Of a stretch of DNA of 64,000 nucleotides, positions 57,201 to 64,000 are shown in pieces. Location of the stretch: NCBI GenBank assembly GCA_002084765.1, contig NBMB01000028.1, positions 33,639 through 97,638 on the forward strand, given 5' to 3'. The position numbers were made by a program, and so were the translations under genes. The stretch comes from Candidatus Cloacimonetes bacterium 4572_55 (GTDB lineage: Bacteria > 4572-55). Positions within the stretch are counted from its first letter, which is position 1. Each line of letters starts with the position of its first letter. The notes under the pieces were generated by a model, which had not been told where the DNA came from, did not search any database, and saw nothing but the letters and a program-made list of their open reading frames with translations.

Positions 57201-58664
57201 CAAATCGTATCCAACTAATACTGTGTCATTGGCTGCATTGTTACGTAAAAACCAACCGCTTCTGGCCTCAATAACCACATAAAAAGAATCGGCACTGCCG
57301 GTGCTGATATCGGTGAAAAGTGTATCAGTGTTCAGATCCTGGCTGACATCCGTCGCAGGATTGAATGGATTGAAATGTTCGTACTCAAGCGCACGACTCG
57401 GATGACCGATCGCACCATTAGGGTATGTCGGACTAAATGCGGTTGGAGTCGTTGACCCCGTTGTGTCATACCAGGCAAACACACCTGATGTATCGGCAAC
57501 TCTATCTTCAAAAGGGAATAGTAAACCCCACCCGCTAATCCGTGGCATATCCTTATTTACAGTAACCTGGTCTGAGTTGTTACCCCAATTTAACCGGGCA
57601 GTCGCTGCAGATCCACCATCGGATGGACGCCCGGAACCATCAAAATTGATCCTGTTTCCCGCGCTATCCGATACCGCAAATGTCACAACAGTCGGCACTC
57701 CGTCGGTAAAATAGGTTGGCAGCGCATGAAAACAAAACACGACTCGTGTTCCGGTTCGCGTGGAGTCCGAAAATGGATAAGAAGTACCCCCCACAAAGAA
57801 CCGAGCATAACTTGCATCGATTCCGGCATTTGTGTACGTGGTATCAGGGGCTGAATCTTGAACCGTCACGTAAAAACTTAAAGTATCATCACAAGTTACA
57901 GGCTCCCATCGATTTGTTGCTTCATCATAGGTTTGAATGGCACCAACGGAATCGCTGTTGGCAATCTTCTTTGGCTCCCAAGAATCATACAGAATCTTTA
58001 TTCCGTTTCTGGTATCAAGACCATCCCCTGCGCTTACGTTAGGACCCACATTGAAAATATCATGTGAGTTTTCGAGATTCTCTACTTGAATGAACAAATC
58101 AAACCCACTGCTATCAGCCCCGCCCATTTCGAGGTAAGGATCTCCAGGAATGACAGTGTCCACATCCTCGAAGTCAAAGGTGGTTCCTTGATCGTTGGAA
58201 AGATAAATCGGAAATTCATAAGACCATCCACCACCAGATAAAGACGTTTCGGTAATTATTGAATTTGAAACCTGTCTTGCCGAAGCAGACGGGTCCTCCG
58301 GATAATCAAGAAGATCGTAATTAATATCTATATCGCCATCTTGATCGATAGATCGAATATTCGTCTCAATATAAACGGTTAAACGATGTCGGAAACCAAA
58401 CTCATCTTCATTTCCGGTTCCAATCGAAGACAAGGAATCGCTATGACCAACGAGCAATCGGCTACCGGAAATCATCCTTGTATCTACAATGGCATGAGAG
58501 ATAATTGAAAATTGATTCCCGGCCCAATCGAAAAGATCAAGCTCTTCAATACGGATATAATCACGGGTCGCATCGCCGCCACTCTCATCGTCAGCATAAC
58601 AAAAGCCAGCCATCAGCATAAAAGCCGCGGCACATGTTAGGCAAAATAAAAATTTAGATTTCAT
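48225..58664 (-). CDS. Giant secreted Ig-repeat protein with type IX-like sorting domain
   Basis: 3479 residues. Signal peptide 1-24 (…AGFCYA). The first 1900 residues hold beta-rich domains with repeated 'DNAGN'-type loops (Ig or cadherin-like). From about 1985 there are three full copies and a half copy of a unit of about 198 residues, each two Ig-like domains (SEITTQVTDCPSGQLSLTV… YTPS.QG…LYT.ATD…; WSVNG…CGN). Next come two copies of the EIGVFD module (about 2960-3060 and 3245-3370) around two copies of a 75-residue 'WNWISY…GDGYRI' module, and the C-terminal tag NYPNPFNPSTQISFTL…GRLVKRLIN…SGVYLCRL. It is probably a surface adhesin or filament. The next gene shares its modules and tag, so both are likely exported by the same system. 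No frame breaks. Confidence 0.9.
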   Translation of the reverse strand: MKSKFLFCLTCAAAFMLMAGFCYADDESGGDATRDYIRIEELDLFDWAGNQFSIISHAIVDTRMISGSRLLVGHSDSLSSIGTGNEDEFGFRHRLTVYIETNIRSIDQDGDIDINYDLLDYPEDPSASARQVSNSIITETSLSGGGWSYEFPIYLSNDQGTTFDFEDVDTVIPGDPYLEMGGADSSGFDLFIQVENLENSHDIFNVGPNVSAGDGLDTRNGIKILYDSWEPKKIANSDSVGAIQTYDEATNRWEPVTCDDTLSFYVTVQDSAPDTTYTNAGIDASYARFFVGGTSYPFSDSTRTGTRVVFCFHALPTYFTDGVPTVVTFAVSDSAGNRINFDGSGRPSDGGSAATARLNWGNNSDQVTVNKDMPRISGWGLLFPFEDRVADTSGVFAWYDTTGSTTPTAFSPTYPNGAIGHPSRALEYEHFNPFNPATDVSQDLNTDTLFTDISTGSADSFYVVIEARSGWFLRNNAANDTVLVGYDLLRLDGGYFEVLSRCNVQTDLASLGELVVVARDSGRIVAAYVPSGNETSTFGQAELHYPGSNNFIVGGCEITDDLRSTFFFDYEGGTISPHNKNNEGGEGGWEYGFSASPLGDSLCTDPTPNNSEALNSPHLSIPTEWEFTWQLVAESQQTVCVGNQTEVLLGGFNLPDSSGYTTAMNASGYDVASQDTLLRMIYAVSGHGLNDSTPDLEMALRPTSAPHLIKVVNTALAAPGNPHWGWDTTTDFDVWQVAYARDLFGNTIDQGFEEQHTLPGTGITGELFYLNFASIGIESVTFRSTNPNDATDSTLDPGAFTLMPGDTVWVGILANIAMEIELPRPIDGTDPERLLPTTLATPDTANSFVFMDTDQSASAGYASDNFKYWDFFGFGDPDSEVVSMVGARRYYTWYHYVADGTEDPGHYAIGVWSVPQNGCNAGFYVDSQVDAGWTDPCEMPDYVEAGNNVFGTSDDEQYRLDTIYWLDPDVGGPSNFVENFYFVPRPPQLDAWELFDPTACSNFNTDGYSSGDNFGIDPLNEELIGGRFSIICDPSTSQISGPIDQFAIMVGDIGTLGFDADDFQVWSYIESDSSFVLSTNPPTPIEILFDINDLLIGGHPGPYTEAPDGWYNNIRIAVRSSSRPEIFDVWTPFGSFDQNGNSGSDINSDGTSQMNWFLDEVPPVITLDTPDTDFAFPDPNGGDFYYTNLDDGVWQLPFTAYDPNPGASSGLATTEMEALSADGNTTTVPPTGDQFVYTGALTDGDGRYVFTATTEDNACNLSDQDTLVMILDSEPPELADAVETFDTDLNMTDVTTNPEFWVAIDFTPEIPNPYVPSLFGMPNNDPNGFGGGKIHIFWREGPVGVQPVGDFSLYQTIDLSTATDGVLFTGDSDVEFLMDVTPTTRDGSGRYEFTVVFEDQTGNLSEFLIQGVPPSDPDPDMTSYIDISIIGPESSISSVTGDDAICVDSANQVVLSGTSTNPDAMIVDPGVRLFYRVGDSLGDENGDYASVRETIPNYDGVFTPDDFDEESVDFTFTLTRAELEQLAGDNDPHVVYFKTNAYGTGDAVEHTVTSNTISVSTSDAMVLSGSDPATAFTTVEMVQPSPSATNASSITLAYNVAVADVYDVDSVELWVDSPVSTTYQLADTETFTSGSGSNSFDYTFVLINDGEYSFQIMAYTNCGLASEMSDEITVCLDRGVPAPTLTLTDYSPNGILNIEYPNVLITMTENPDDPDPACGSTVPTIYVKGPSETVYTSYSGSTLDMEATESGIYSFYGKVVDAAGNVDSTEVSSIEADMDAPDVSWLDLIDGYNENDCYPPESGFTNINMVEASVTTQSDDIVTLNFSGDLAVSSDFNYVQGTEYSLILDTDLVVDGSKVVVVTATDDAGNLSIAMRDTIMLDMTAPDYRFDELDSPYTSDDAVTLDISDYTDDGNGEENPLEMEIWYQQPGTSWSTIADNIVAPATTYEFLPVNGQGTYYLAIRGVDRAGNCGPAPTDPEATITFDWTNPSSEIVTDVEDCQTGDISVTVTYEDVSTDIYGSALDGAGVTRINLYESVNGEAPVVVDSVIMNPPSADGTVIMSYTPTQQGTTALYAQATDAADNVEATYHIVNFLRDTVDPVVSQEVEITSSQTDLRIIAGASVSDSYGLDYANWTVNGETVDTEELSGLSADVSLDYSGITEGGDYAITLEIFDGCGNSATSQASITIDNQSPESEITTQVTDCPSGQLSLTVSYSDDVVGVTDIGLWQRVNGGTALQVDSRDFSANVGPSTVSFTYTPSVQGEIELYTIATDSYDNAEQEPTTADVVFNYDGTNPAVSIGVTITSETDESQIQASAVVSDAQNLDRAEWSVNGLLTETQSLTGQTSASLTFSHDVTQDGLYTVTMTVYDVCENFTDATPASIQIELAGPASSIETDVSDCATAPISLEVDYSDGTVGITALRLWEVIDGDEENVGIQIPSNSPDMEGTVTFSYTPSEDGNIGLYTTAINASGEEEDEKNPTVTFLYDTTGPSVFSSVTILSTDQDTTLRAQSVVQDTYGLGYAEWYVNSDLVETQQLDGETVSTTLSLTYELNGGGVYNVDMKVFDTCGNFTDATQATISIDILAPTSEILTTIGSCPTAPMTLTVQFQDDVSGVASVYLYESIDGGEAYTVLINTLDPPNQGPSTTSFSYTPTHSGVVSLYTVAEDAVGNTQIALQDFPTFIYGDEGAVVDWTGYADSVNTDVEPNEALAPRIDVSYESDVALQSVTLYYRFRESQDAAYGEWTSYGETSNPMNSYVTFDTDNAAAQGDGYYQFQFTGTDACGNTSQLGSGVISGTVAFDFSVVDFVCNFTVYTASQSSIGLEIGTAADATQGFDPDYDQIAPTSNQFYAYFTGSGYDLAHDYRATNQDVTVWELYLDAPSYQRPIYFNWNFEGLDLDEGGFWLQDITASVVDINMREVGSYTVPDGITRLRIIHTNTHFPYFQTGNPYSLVFTAIDVDGQLIEAGDEIGVFDGDLGVGSDMFDGQFNYPMSVWQADLEHDMPGFTNGNTMRFKLWDQSEQSLAVCQPTYIQGDGTFGHGIGSTLSLSCTHNCDLCIDIKTNQFDLVSFNLMPNEPNVSDIFGQLPGLEIVQTSDGHVYIPSQGINTIGDVELGKGYRVYITSSDNQDQQLCEIGQCIENQPDLTVNPGLWNWISYLCDSPHPIETSLGDISSSVEIVTNSDGDAWIPSLGVNTIQNMEPGDGYRILLKPSVTNPAVFSYNCYGAPTARSDGEDSRRLESDEMETPISRQPHFRTIETGQSYSVVIQELDLRGDSEESVLEIGIYDQDTCVGSAEVTGEYPLLIPAWQAIPEFDQPGYLSGNPMSFRIWEDGQDRIVKPIYVQGNGSFGYGGYAVVILTDHHIEQYDAEVSSIFGNNPSKTELLQNYPNPFNPSTQISFTLAYEGDVELSVYDISGRLVKRLINESMSAGHYQAVWNGDQSDGKSAPSGVYLCRLRVDSMGEREPYQEHKRMALLK

Positions 58665-58916
58665 TATACACTCCTTTTAAAGCGTAAATTCGTTCATAGA
58701 AAAAATATTCTGTAAAAACAAAAAAACATATTTTTGCGTTTTTTGCACTCTGTGAGTTCTCAGAAACGCGGAAGCCTCCTTACTATGGCGAAAAGCCGAT
58801 CTGATATGCAAGCACGATACCCTCCTTTCTTTTTGGTCGAATTTTGGAATAAGTCCCTTGAATTGGACACAGCAATTGGAAACAACGCAATCTCAGCGCT
58901 GCGTCACCAGGAGATT

Positions 58917-58932
58917 AGCACAGAGTATGCCA
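58917..58932 (-). promoter_or_regulatory. Possible sigma-54-type promoter upstream of the Ig giant
   Basis: On the minus strand TGGCA is followed by TGC so that GG and GC are ten bases apart, as in -24/-12 promoters (matches at TGGCA and TGCT, mismatches between). It is 253 bases upstream of the start. The 472-base gap 58665-59136 holds no gene; near the gene it is AT-rich with A/T runs, and 59073-59110 is the NRPS terminator. Confidence 0.3.
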
Positions 58933-59072
58933 TTTTTTCCGAGCTTTCCGATATTTTCATAACGTATTATATTGCAACAAATTAGAGATTAACGGCGGGA
59001 TCGTCGATAGGCAAGGGTCTCTTAAATATAGGGAGAATTTTCCTAAAATCGGAAAAGTTTCCAGAATTGAGG

Positions 59073-59110
59073 AAAAAAAACCCTGAGAGTCTTGAAGACC
59101 CTCAGGGTTT
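59073..59110 (-). terminator. Terminator of the NRPS gene
   Basis: AAACCCTGAG (59078-59087) pairs with CTCAGGGTTT (59101-59110), with GTC/GAC pairing inside. On the minus strand it ends in U8 (59073-59080). It lies 27 bases after the NRPS stop. Confidence 0.9.
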
Positions 59111-59136
59111 GGTTAATAATCCACGAAATCTGCGGA

Positions 59137-62100
59137 TCAAAATTGAAAGCCAGTGGAGATACGATCTTTCGGCTCTGACAGCTCCATATTTCCCAGCGCG
59201 ATATCTCTCACAGCTATATCTGGCTGTTGGCTCGCCTCAGACGTCAGCGCATAAAGCTGATCCAGCATGCGGCGAATTGTAGCGGGCTTGAACAGATCCG
59301 TGTTATATTCCAGATAAAGTCGCAGTTTGGAATCGTCTGACCCGGCTCTGGTTTCGTTTGAGAACAGAAACGTGAGATCATACTTACTTGCCTTTGCCCG
59401 ATCCTGTCGCTCGGCGATGGTCAGGTTCTGCAATCCAAGGTCCAAAGAAAGACTTTCCTGAATATCGACAGCGATATCAAATAGGGGCAGACGGCTCATG
59501 TTTCGTGGAATTTGTAACTCCTGTACCAACATGTCAAACGGATAATATTGATGGTCATACATCTCCATAATCCCGCTTCTGACCCGCTCCGCAACAGCGG
59601 TAAAGGAGTCTCCCGCCTCGACCTCCACAACAAGAGGCAACATGTTGATATAAAAGCCGATCTGCTCCTCCAAATCAGGATGATTCCGGCAGGCTAACGC
59701 CGCGCCGATCATAATCTGATTCTGAGCCGTGTATCGATGAAGCCATGAGATGAGCGACGCGGTCAACACCATATATAGGGTAGCGTTGAGGGATTTTGCA
59801 ACATGATCCAGCCGTCTCTTCAGCGCGTCCCCGATCTCCAGAGTTTCGACCTCTCCGTTGTATGTTTTTATCCGAGGGCGTGAGAAATCCGTCCGAATTT
59901 TCAGGGAATCTGGTCGATTTTGCATCCGATTGAGCCAATAGTCCCGCAACCGCAAACCGCTCTCGCCGCTCAATAATCGATTATGCCAGGCCGCATAGTC
60001 CTTATAATGAATCGGCAAATCCGAGAGCCGCGCGCGATCTGATTTCCCGGACTGATACGCCCGATAGCGTGTAAATAGCTCACGGATCAGGACATGGACA
60101 GACCAACCGTCGCTAATGATATGGTGCATATTCATCCCCAGCGCATACTGATTTTTAGCGATCCGGCTTAGCCTGGCACGGAGCAGAGGAGGACGGCTCA
60201 TATCAAAAATTGAGCGATCCACGATCTCCTCCTCCTGTTGACCCGCCGGCAGATTGGACAGGTCTCGCAGGTCGATCTTGAACCCGGTCCCGCTCGTTGA
60301 ATCGGAGCGTTCGATCCATTGATACGGCTGACTGTCGATAGTAGTAAAGCCGGTGCGCAGAGACTCATGCCGGTTGATCATATCGACAAACGCGCGCTCC
60401 AGAAGATCGACGTCTGGCTCGCCCGTCAGCCTCAGAGCGCCGTACACGTGGAACAACCTGCTGTTTGGCTCCATCTGTTCCGCAAGCCATAAGCTCTTTT
60501 GCGCATGAGATAGAGGGTAATAGCCCTTATCCGACTCTGCGCTGGGAATCCGCGTAATTCTCGCAATCTGCGGGCTCGTACGGGATCGGATCAGAGCCGC
60601 CAACTCTTGCACACTCGGGGCTTGGAAAATATCCGCAAGCCGCAGTTCCACCGACAACTCCTTATGCACACGGGACAAAAGACGGGTGGCTTTCAGGCTA
60701 TGTCCGCCCAGATCGAAAAAATTATCCGTGATCCCCACGCGATTCAATCCCAGCGCGTCCCGCCATATCGAGATCAAAGATCGAGTCAGATCGTCTGATT
60801 CTCTCTCTGTTTCCGGCTCAACTTTTTTAAGCGAAATATCTGGATCCGGTAAGTTCGCCGCGTCGATTTTGCCGTTTGCCGTAATCGGTAGTTTTTCCAA
60901 CAGGACAAAACGAGCCGGGATCATATAATCTGGCAGACTGCGGCGCAGGTTTTCCTTGAGACTCGAGATCGACAGATCGCCTGATTTTCCGGTCGCCACA
61001 TACGCGATAATTTGCATATCCTCATCGATTTCCCGAGCGATAACCGCGGCTTCTTTGATCTGAACAGAATCCGAACGATATTCGAGCAGACGGCTCTCGA
61101 TCTCGCCTAACTCCACGCGGAATCCCCGCACTTGCACCTGATTGTCGTTCCGATCCAGATAGATCAGGTCTCGGTTCGGCAGCTGGAATCCGACGTCTCC
61201 TGTCCGGTAAAGCCGATCGCGTCCCGAGCTAAATGGGTTTGGCACAAACCGTTCCGCAGTCAAATCTGGGCGGTTGAGATAACCTCGGCACACCCCGCCT
61301 CCACCAACGTAGAACTCGCCAGGGATGGTTGGCGGCGTCAGATTCATCCGTCGATCGCAGACATAGACCGTTGTCTCCGGAAGAGGACGCCCGATAGGAC
61401 TGCCTATGGTCGAGTCGGTCGAACCAAAAATATCCCGTTCCGTGAGCCGGTAATATGTGACATGCACAGTCGTTTCAGTGATCCCGTACATGTTCGTCAA
61501 TTGACATTGGTCCAGAGGATAGCACTCAATCCAGCGTCGGAGATGAGAGGGATTGAGCTTTTCTCCGCCAAAAATGACGTGCCGAATCGCGTCTAATTTT
61601 CGATTATCGAGACCCTGATCAAAATCTGGGGAGTCGCTCATAAAAGCGATCAGATTATAAAACGCAGTGGGCGTCTGATTAAGAATCGTTACCCGATACC
61701 GGCTCAGAATCTGGAGGAAACGGCTTGTGTCTCGCACATCCTCCCGTTTGGGAACGACCAGAGTTCCGCCGAATAAAAGCGCGCCATACATCTCCCACAC
61801 TGAGAAATCAAAGCAAAATGAATGGGCAAATATCCAGACATCTTTTTTGTTGTTTTTTTGAGAACTATCAAAGTCAAAAGGAAACGCGTCGTTCTTGAAC
61901 AGCCTGACCAGGTTTCGATTATCCACCATACACCCCTTGGGATCACCGGTCGATCCAGAGGTATAAATCACGTAGGCAAGATCGCTGTCAGACTGTGGGA
62001 TATCCCAAGGCAAATAACCAGTCCGAACCAGTTGCCAGGGTATATCGGCTATTGGTTTACTTTTGGGGACTCCTTGATCTGCTAAGCAATTTAATGTCAA

Positions 62101-63843
62101 AGGGATATATTCGTTTTGCGCCAAAATAAACGCGCACCGACTGTCACGGATCATGTAGTCGATACGCGATGCTGGATATTTTGGGTCTATAGGCAGATAC
62201 GCGCAGCGAATTTTCAAAATCGCCAGCAGTCCCGCAATCATAAATTCGCTTGAATCCGCGATCACGCCGATTATCAAACCATGATTTGAGACGGATTCGG
62301 ACAGATCCAACGCGATCCGATCCACAAGCAAACCCAACTGCCGATAGGAGATCCGTCGATCCTGAGGCTGTGCGCAGACGATCAGCGCGAGACGATCCGG
62401 AGTCAGATCGACCTGCTCCTCAAATAGGTCGATCACATTTTTCCTATATGTCCTATTGGATTTCTCCTGAAATCCGGCGATATCACGCTGTTCAGATTGG
62501 GTTAATATCGCTGCGTTCCCGACTTTTTCTTTGGGGTGATCAACAAACCATTGCAGCAGGGTTTTCAGATGATCGCCCATCCTCTCTATTTGATCTTGAT
62601 AGTAGACCGCCTTGTTCCACCGAAAATCGAAGCGGATCGTTTCCCCAGGCAGGATCACCATCTCGAAATTGTAGTTGGTGTGAAGAAACGACTCGACTCT
62701 GTCCAGGGTCAGCCCGCTGGAAAGCGTAATGACCGAGCGGTTGAGACGATCATCCAGAGGACTATTTTCAAAAGCGATCAGATGATCGATCAATTGGCTA
62801 CCGGATCGACGCTCAGACCATTCCGCTTGAATATCGGGCAGTGGATAAAAATGAAAATCCTGCGCGTCAAACGCTTCCTGCTGCATCTGGCTTAACGCCG
62901 AGGCTATAGGCTGATCTGGATCAATCCGAAGTCGAGCGGGCACGGTATTGATCAACAGTCCCACCATCCGGTCAATATCCAGGATCGATTCGGGGCGTCC
63001 AGATACGACCAGCCCGAAGACAACGTCGTCAATATCGTTATAACGGCTAAGCAGGAGGCCCCAAGCAAATTGGATCAGGGTATTTAGCGTCACCTGGTAT
63101 CTGACCGCGAGCCGAGTCAGGCGCGCAGATGCGTCCGGATCCAATTTCATCAAAAGCCTTCCCGGCGAATACCCGGCGGATTGATCATGTGGCTTGATGA
63201 TCGGCGCGGCGTGCGCGGCACTTTCATGTCCCCTCAGATAATTTTTCCAAAACCCCCGAGCCTTTTCCTGATCCTGATTCTTCAACCAATGGACGTATGT
63301 TCGATAGGAGGGCGGAGGAGGAAAATCGGGTTCTCTGCGCTCCAGCCGAGCTTGATATAGGGCAAAAAGCTCCTCCAGAACGATCCCTACGCTCCAGCCG
63401 TCCATGATGATATGATGAAATGTCCACACAACATCATACGCGTCCCGATCCGTGCGGAACAGGGAGACGCGCATGAGGCTATCCCGACTCAAATCAAAAG
63501 CGCGGCTCCGATCTTCTCGCTTATAACGGTCTAAATAGGACTCCCGATCTTGACTCTGCAGATGGCGAATATCCTCAGATGAGAAGTCGACTTCCGCGCT
63601 TTTCAGCCAAATCTGGAGCGGTTCCGGCACGTTTTTGGTCACAAAAAGCGAGCGCAGATTATCATGACGCTGCAAAAGATCGTTCCAACTTCGGCGAAAT
63701 AGAACCGGGTCCAAATCCGCGTGCATACGGAAGGAAAATTGAACGATGTACGTTGTAGGATCGCTGCGCATGGTATGAAACAGGATCCCAGATTGCATCG
63801 GGGTGAGAGGCAATATGTCTTTTAGATTCTCTTTTCTCAGCAT
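59137..63843 (-). CDS. Nonribosomal peptide synthetase, C-A(Thr)-PCP-C
   Basis: 1568 residues. Condensation domain 1 (about 8-440) starts with LPLTPMQSGILFH and has an intact HHIIMDG (143-149). Adenylation domain (about 465-1000) has YTSGSTGDPKG (627-637), GITE, YRTGD and the NGK lysine (K992). By alignment with GrsA the pocket residues are D679 F680 W683 N722 I757 G759 M785 V793 H794 K992, the standard threonine code. PCP: DLGGHSL with Ser1049. Condensation domain 2 (about 1107-1560) has HHIISDG (1240-1246). There is no A or PCP after it, no thioesterase, and a terminator follows. The acceptor must sit on another protein. Upstream modules would lie beyond the right edge. The C1 opening resembles D-amino-acid-accepting types, weakly. 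Confidence 0.93.
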   Translation of the reverse strand: MLRKENLKDILPLTPMQSGILFHTMRSDPTTYIVQFSFRMHADLDPVLFRRSWNDLLQRHDNLRSLFVTKNVPEPLQIWLKSAEVDFSSEDIRHLQSQDRESYLDRYKREDRSRAFDLSRDSLMRVSLFRTDRDAYDVVWTFHHIIMDGWSVGIVLEELFALYQARLERREPDFPPPPSYRTYVHWLKNQDQEKARGFWKNYLRGHESAAHAAPIIKPHDQSAGYSPGRLLMKLDPDASARLTRLAVRYQVTLNTLIQFAWGLLLSRYNDIDDVVFGLVVSGRPESILDIDRMVGLLINTVPARLRIDPDQPIASALSQMQQEAFDAQDFHFYPLPDIQAEWSERRSGSQLIDHLIAFENSPLDDRLNRSVITLSSGLTLDRVESFLHTNYNFEMVILPGETIRFDFRWNKAVYYQDQIERMGDHLKTLLQWFVDHPKEKVGNAAILTQSEQRDIAGFQEKSNRTYRKNVIDLFEEQVDLTPDRLALIVCAQPQDRRISYRQLGLLVDRIALDLSESVSNHGLIIGVIADSSEFMIAGLLAILKIRCAYLPIDPKYPASRIDYMIRDSRCAFILAQNEYIPLTLNCLADQGVPKSKPIADIPWQLVRTGYLPWDIPQSDSDLAYVIYTSGSTGDPKGCMVDNRNLVRLFKNDAFPFDFDSSQKNNKKDVWIFAHSFCFDFSVWEMYGALLFGGTLVVPKREDVRDTSRFLQILSRYRVTILNQTPTAFYNLIAFMSDSPDFDQGLDNRKLDAIRHVIFGGEKLNPSHLRRWIECYPLDQCQLTNMYGITETTVHVTYYRLTERDIFGSTDSTIGSPIGRPLPETTVYVCDRRMNLTPPTIPGEFYVGGGGVCRGYLNRPDLTAERFVPNPFSSGRDRLYRTGDVGFQLPNRDLIYLDRNDNQVQVRGFRVELGEIESRLLEYRSDSVQIKEAAVIAREIDEDMQIIAYVATGKSGDLSISSLKENLRRSLPDYMIPARFVLLEKLPITANGKIDAANLPDPDISLKKVEPETERESDDLTRSLISIWRDALGLNRVGITDNFFDLGGHSLKATRLLSRVHKELSVELRLADIFQAPSVQELAALIRSRTSPQIARITRIPSAESDKGYYPLSHAQKSLWLAEQMEPNSRLFHVYGALRLTGEPDVDLLERAFVDMINRHESLRTGFTTIDSQPYQWIERSDSTSGTGFKIDLRDLSNLPAGQQEEEIVDRSIFDMSRPPLLRARLSRIAKNQYALGMNMHHIISDGWSVHVLIRELFTRYRAYQSGKSDRARLSDLPIHYKDYAAWHNRLLSGESGLRLRDYWLNRMQNRPDSLKIRTDFSRPRIKTYNGEVETLEIGDALKRRLDHVAKSLNATLYMVLTASLISWLHRYTAQNQIMIGAALACRNHPDLEEQIGFYINMLPLVVEVEAGDSFTAVAERVRSGIMEMYDHQYYPFDMLVQELQIPRNMSRLPLFDIAVDIQESLSLDLGLQNLTIAERQDRAKASKYDLTFLFSNETRAGSDDSKLRLYLEYNTDLFKPATIRRMLDQLYALTSEASQQPDIAVRDIALGNMELSEPKDRISTGFQF

Positions 63844-63898
63844 AACATCCCTATGAATTACGAATTATGAATTACGAATGTATCCGCTAACGCCTTTC

Positions 63899-64000
63899 TG
63901 CGGACTCTTACTCTTAATCAGCGAAATCTGCGGACTCTTACTCTTAATCAGCGAAATCTGCGGACTCTTACTCTTAATCAGCGAAATCTGCGGACTCTTA
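63899..64000. repeat. 30-bp tandem repeat array, runs off the window
   Basis: A 30-base unit (CTGCGGACTCTTACTC… TTAATCAGCGAAAT) is repeated 3.4 times with no variation and no spacers between 63899 and the window end. The opposite strand reads CCGCAGATTTCGCTGATTA…, close to the 9-bp repeats at 20791-20817. Between the array and the NRPS start is a short AATTACGAAT/AATTATGAAT repeat (about 63855-63878). A 13-base piece of the unit also occurs at 59124-59136, right after the NRPS stop. Confidence 0.9.

Noticed and set aside
58734..58985. 83-codon plus-strand frame upstream of the Ig giant, and a c-di-GMP riboswitch in the same gap
   Set aside because: The frame has no SD or recognisable content, and the minus strand lacks the GEMM core motifs.
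63899..64000. CRISPR array at the right edge
   Set aside because: The 30-bp units are directly adjacent with no spacers and no cas genes are present, so this is a plain tandem repeat.

Overview
The window reads as chromosomal DNA of a Gram-negative bacterium, probably from the FCB superphylum or a neighbouring candidate phylum (KSB1, Calditrichota, Latescibacterota, Zixibacteria or similar). Three things point there. Two giant secreted proteins end in the 'NYPNPFNPST' C-terminal domain used as a type IX-like sorting tag. There is a GWxTD-domain protein. The aconitase looks like the mitochondrial type. The rank below superphylum is a guess. No rRNA, tRNA, phage, transposase or CRISPR array was found.

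Left part (1-13.1 kb): the end of an unknown gene, pdxJ, a ComEC-like protein with a decayed metallo-beta-lactamase domain, and a TonB-dependent receptor. The receptor is divergent from an adenylate-forming ligase that appears to start at AUU. Then follows a run of TraB-family protein, a single-ORF fusion of DprE1-like and DprE2-like enzymes, deoB and dapF.

Middle (13.2-39 kb): a PilZ protein with a good promoter; a GWxTD gene broken by an internal deletion; a 59-residue two-cluster ferredoxin overlapping a geranylgeranyl-reductase-type flavoprotein; tandem cation/proton antiporters, the first lacking its 5' end; murJ; an Fe-S/FAD oxidoreductase that lacks the usual NAD(P)H fold; beta-propeller proteins, a glycosyltransferase and a DUF2062 protein. 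On the minus strand, reading right to left, come pheT, a coiled-coil protein, zapA, a possible structured RNA, a UDP-sugar epimerase, rny and a BamB-like lipoprotein. On the plus strand are a nucleoside transporter, a thiolase and aconitase.

Right part (39-64 kb): a minus-strand block of surface and secondary-metabolism genes. It holds a FecR-like protein, a 7.8-kb gene with about 44 thrombospondin type-3 calcium-binding repeats (split by a 41-base loss in one repeat), a 3479-residue Ig-repeat protein, and an NRPS of order C-A-PCP-C whose A domain carries the ten-residue threonine code. A 30-bp tandem repeat lies upstream of the NRPS at the window edge, and a short piece of the same repeat lies at its 3' end.

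Functional links: pdxJ, deoB, dapF, pheT, zapA, rny, murJ and aconitase are ordinary housekeeping genes. The accessory content concerns the cell surface (giant adhesin-like proteins, TonB receptor, glycosyltransferase, epimerase), polyprenyl chemistry (DprE1/E2, ferredoxin with the reductase) and a peptide product. Several genes (GWxTD, the first antiporter, the TSP3 giant) look damaged; each could be real decay or an assembly fault at repeats.
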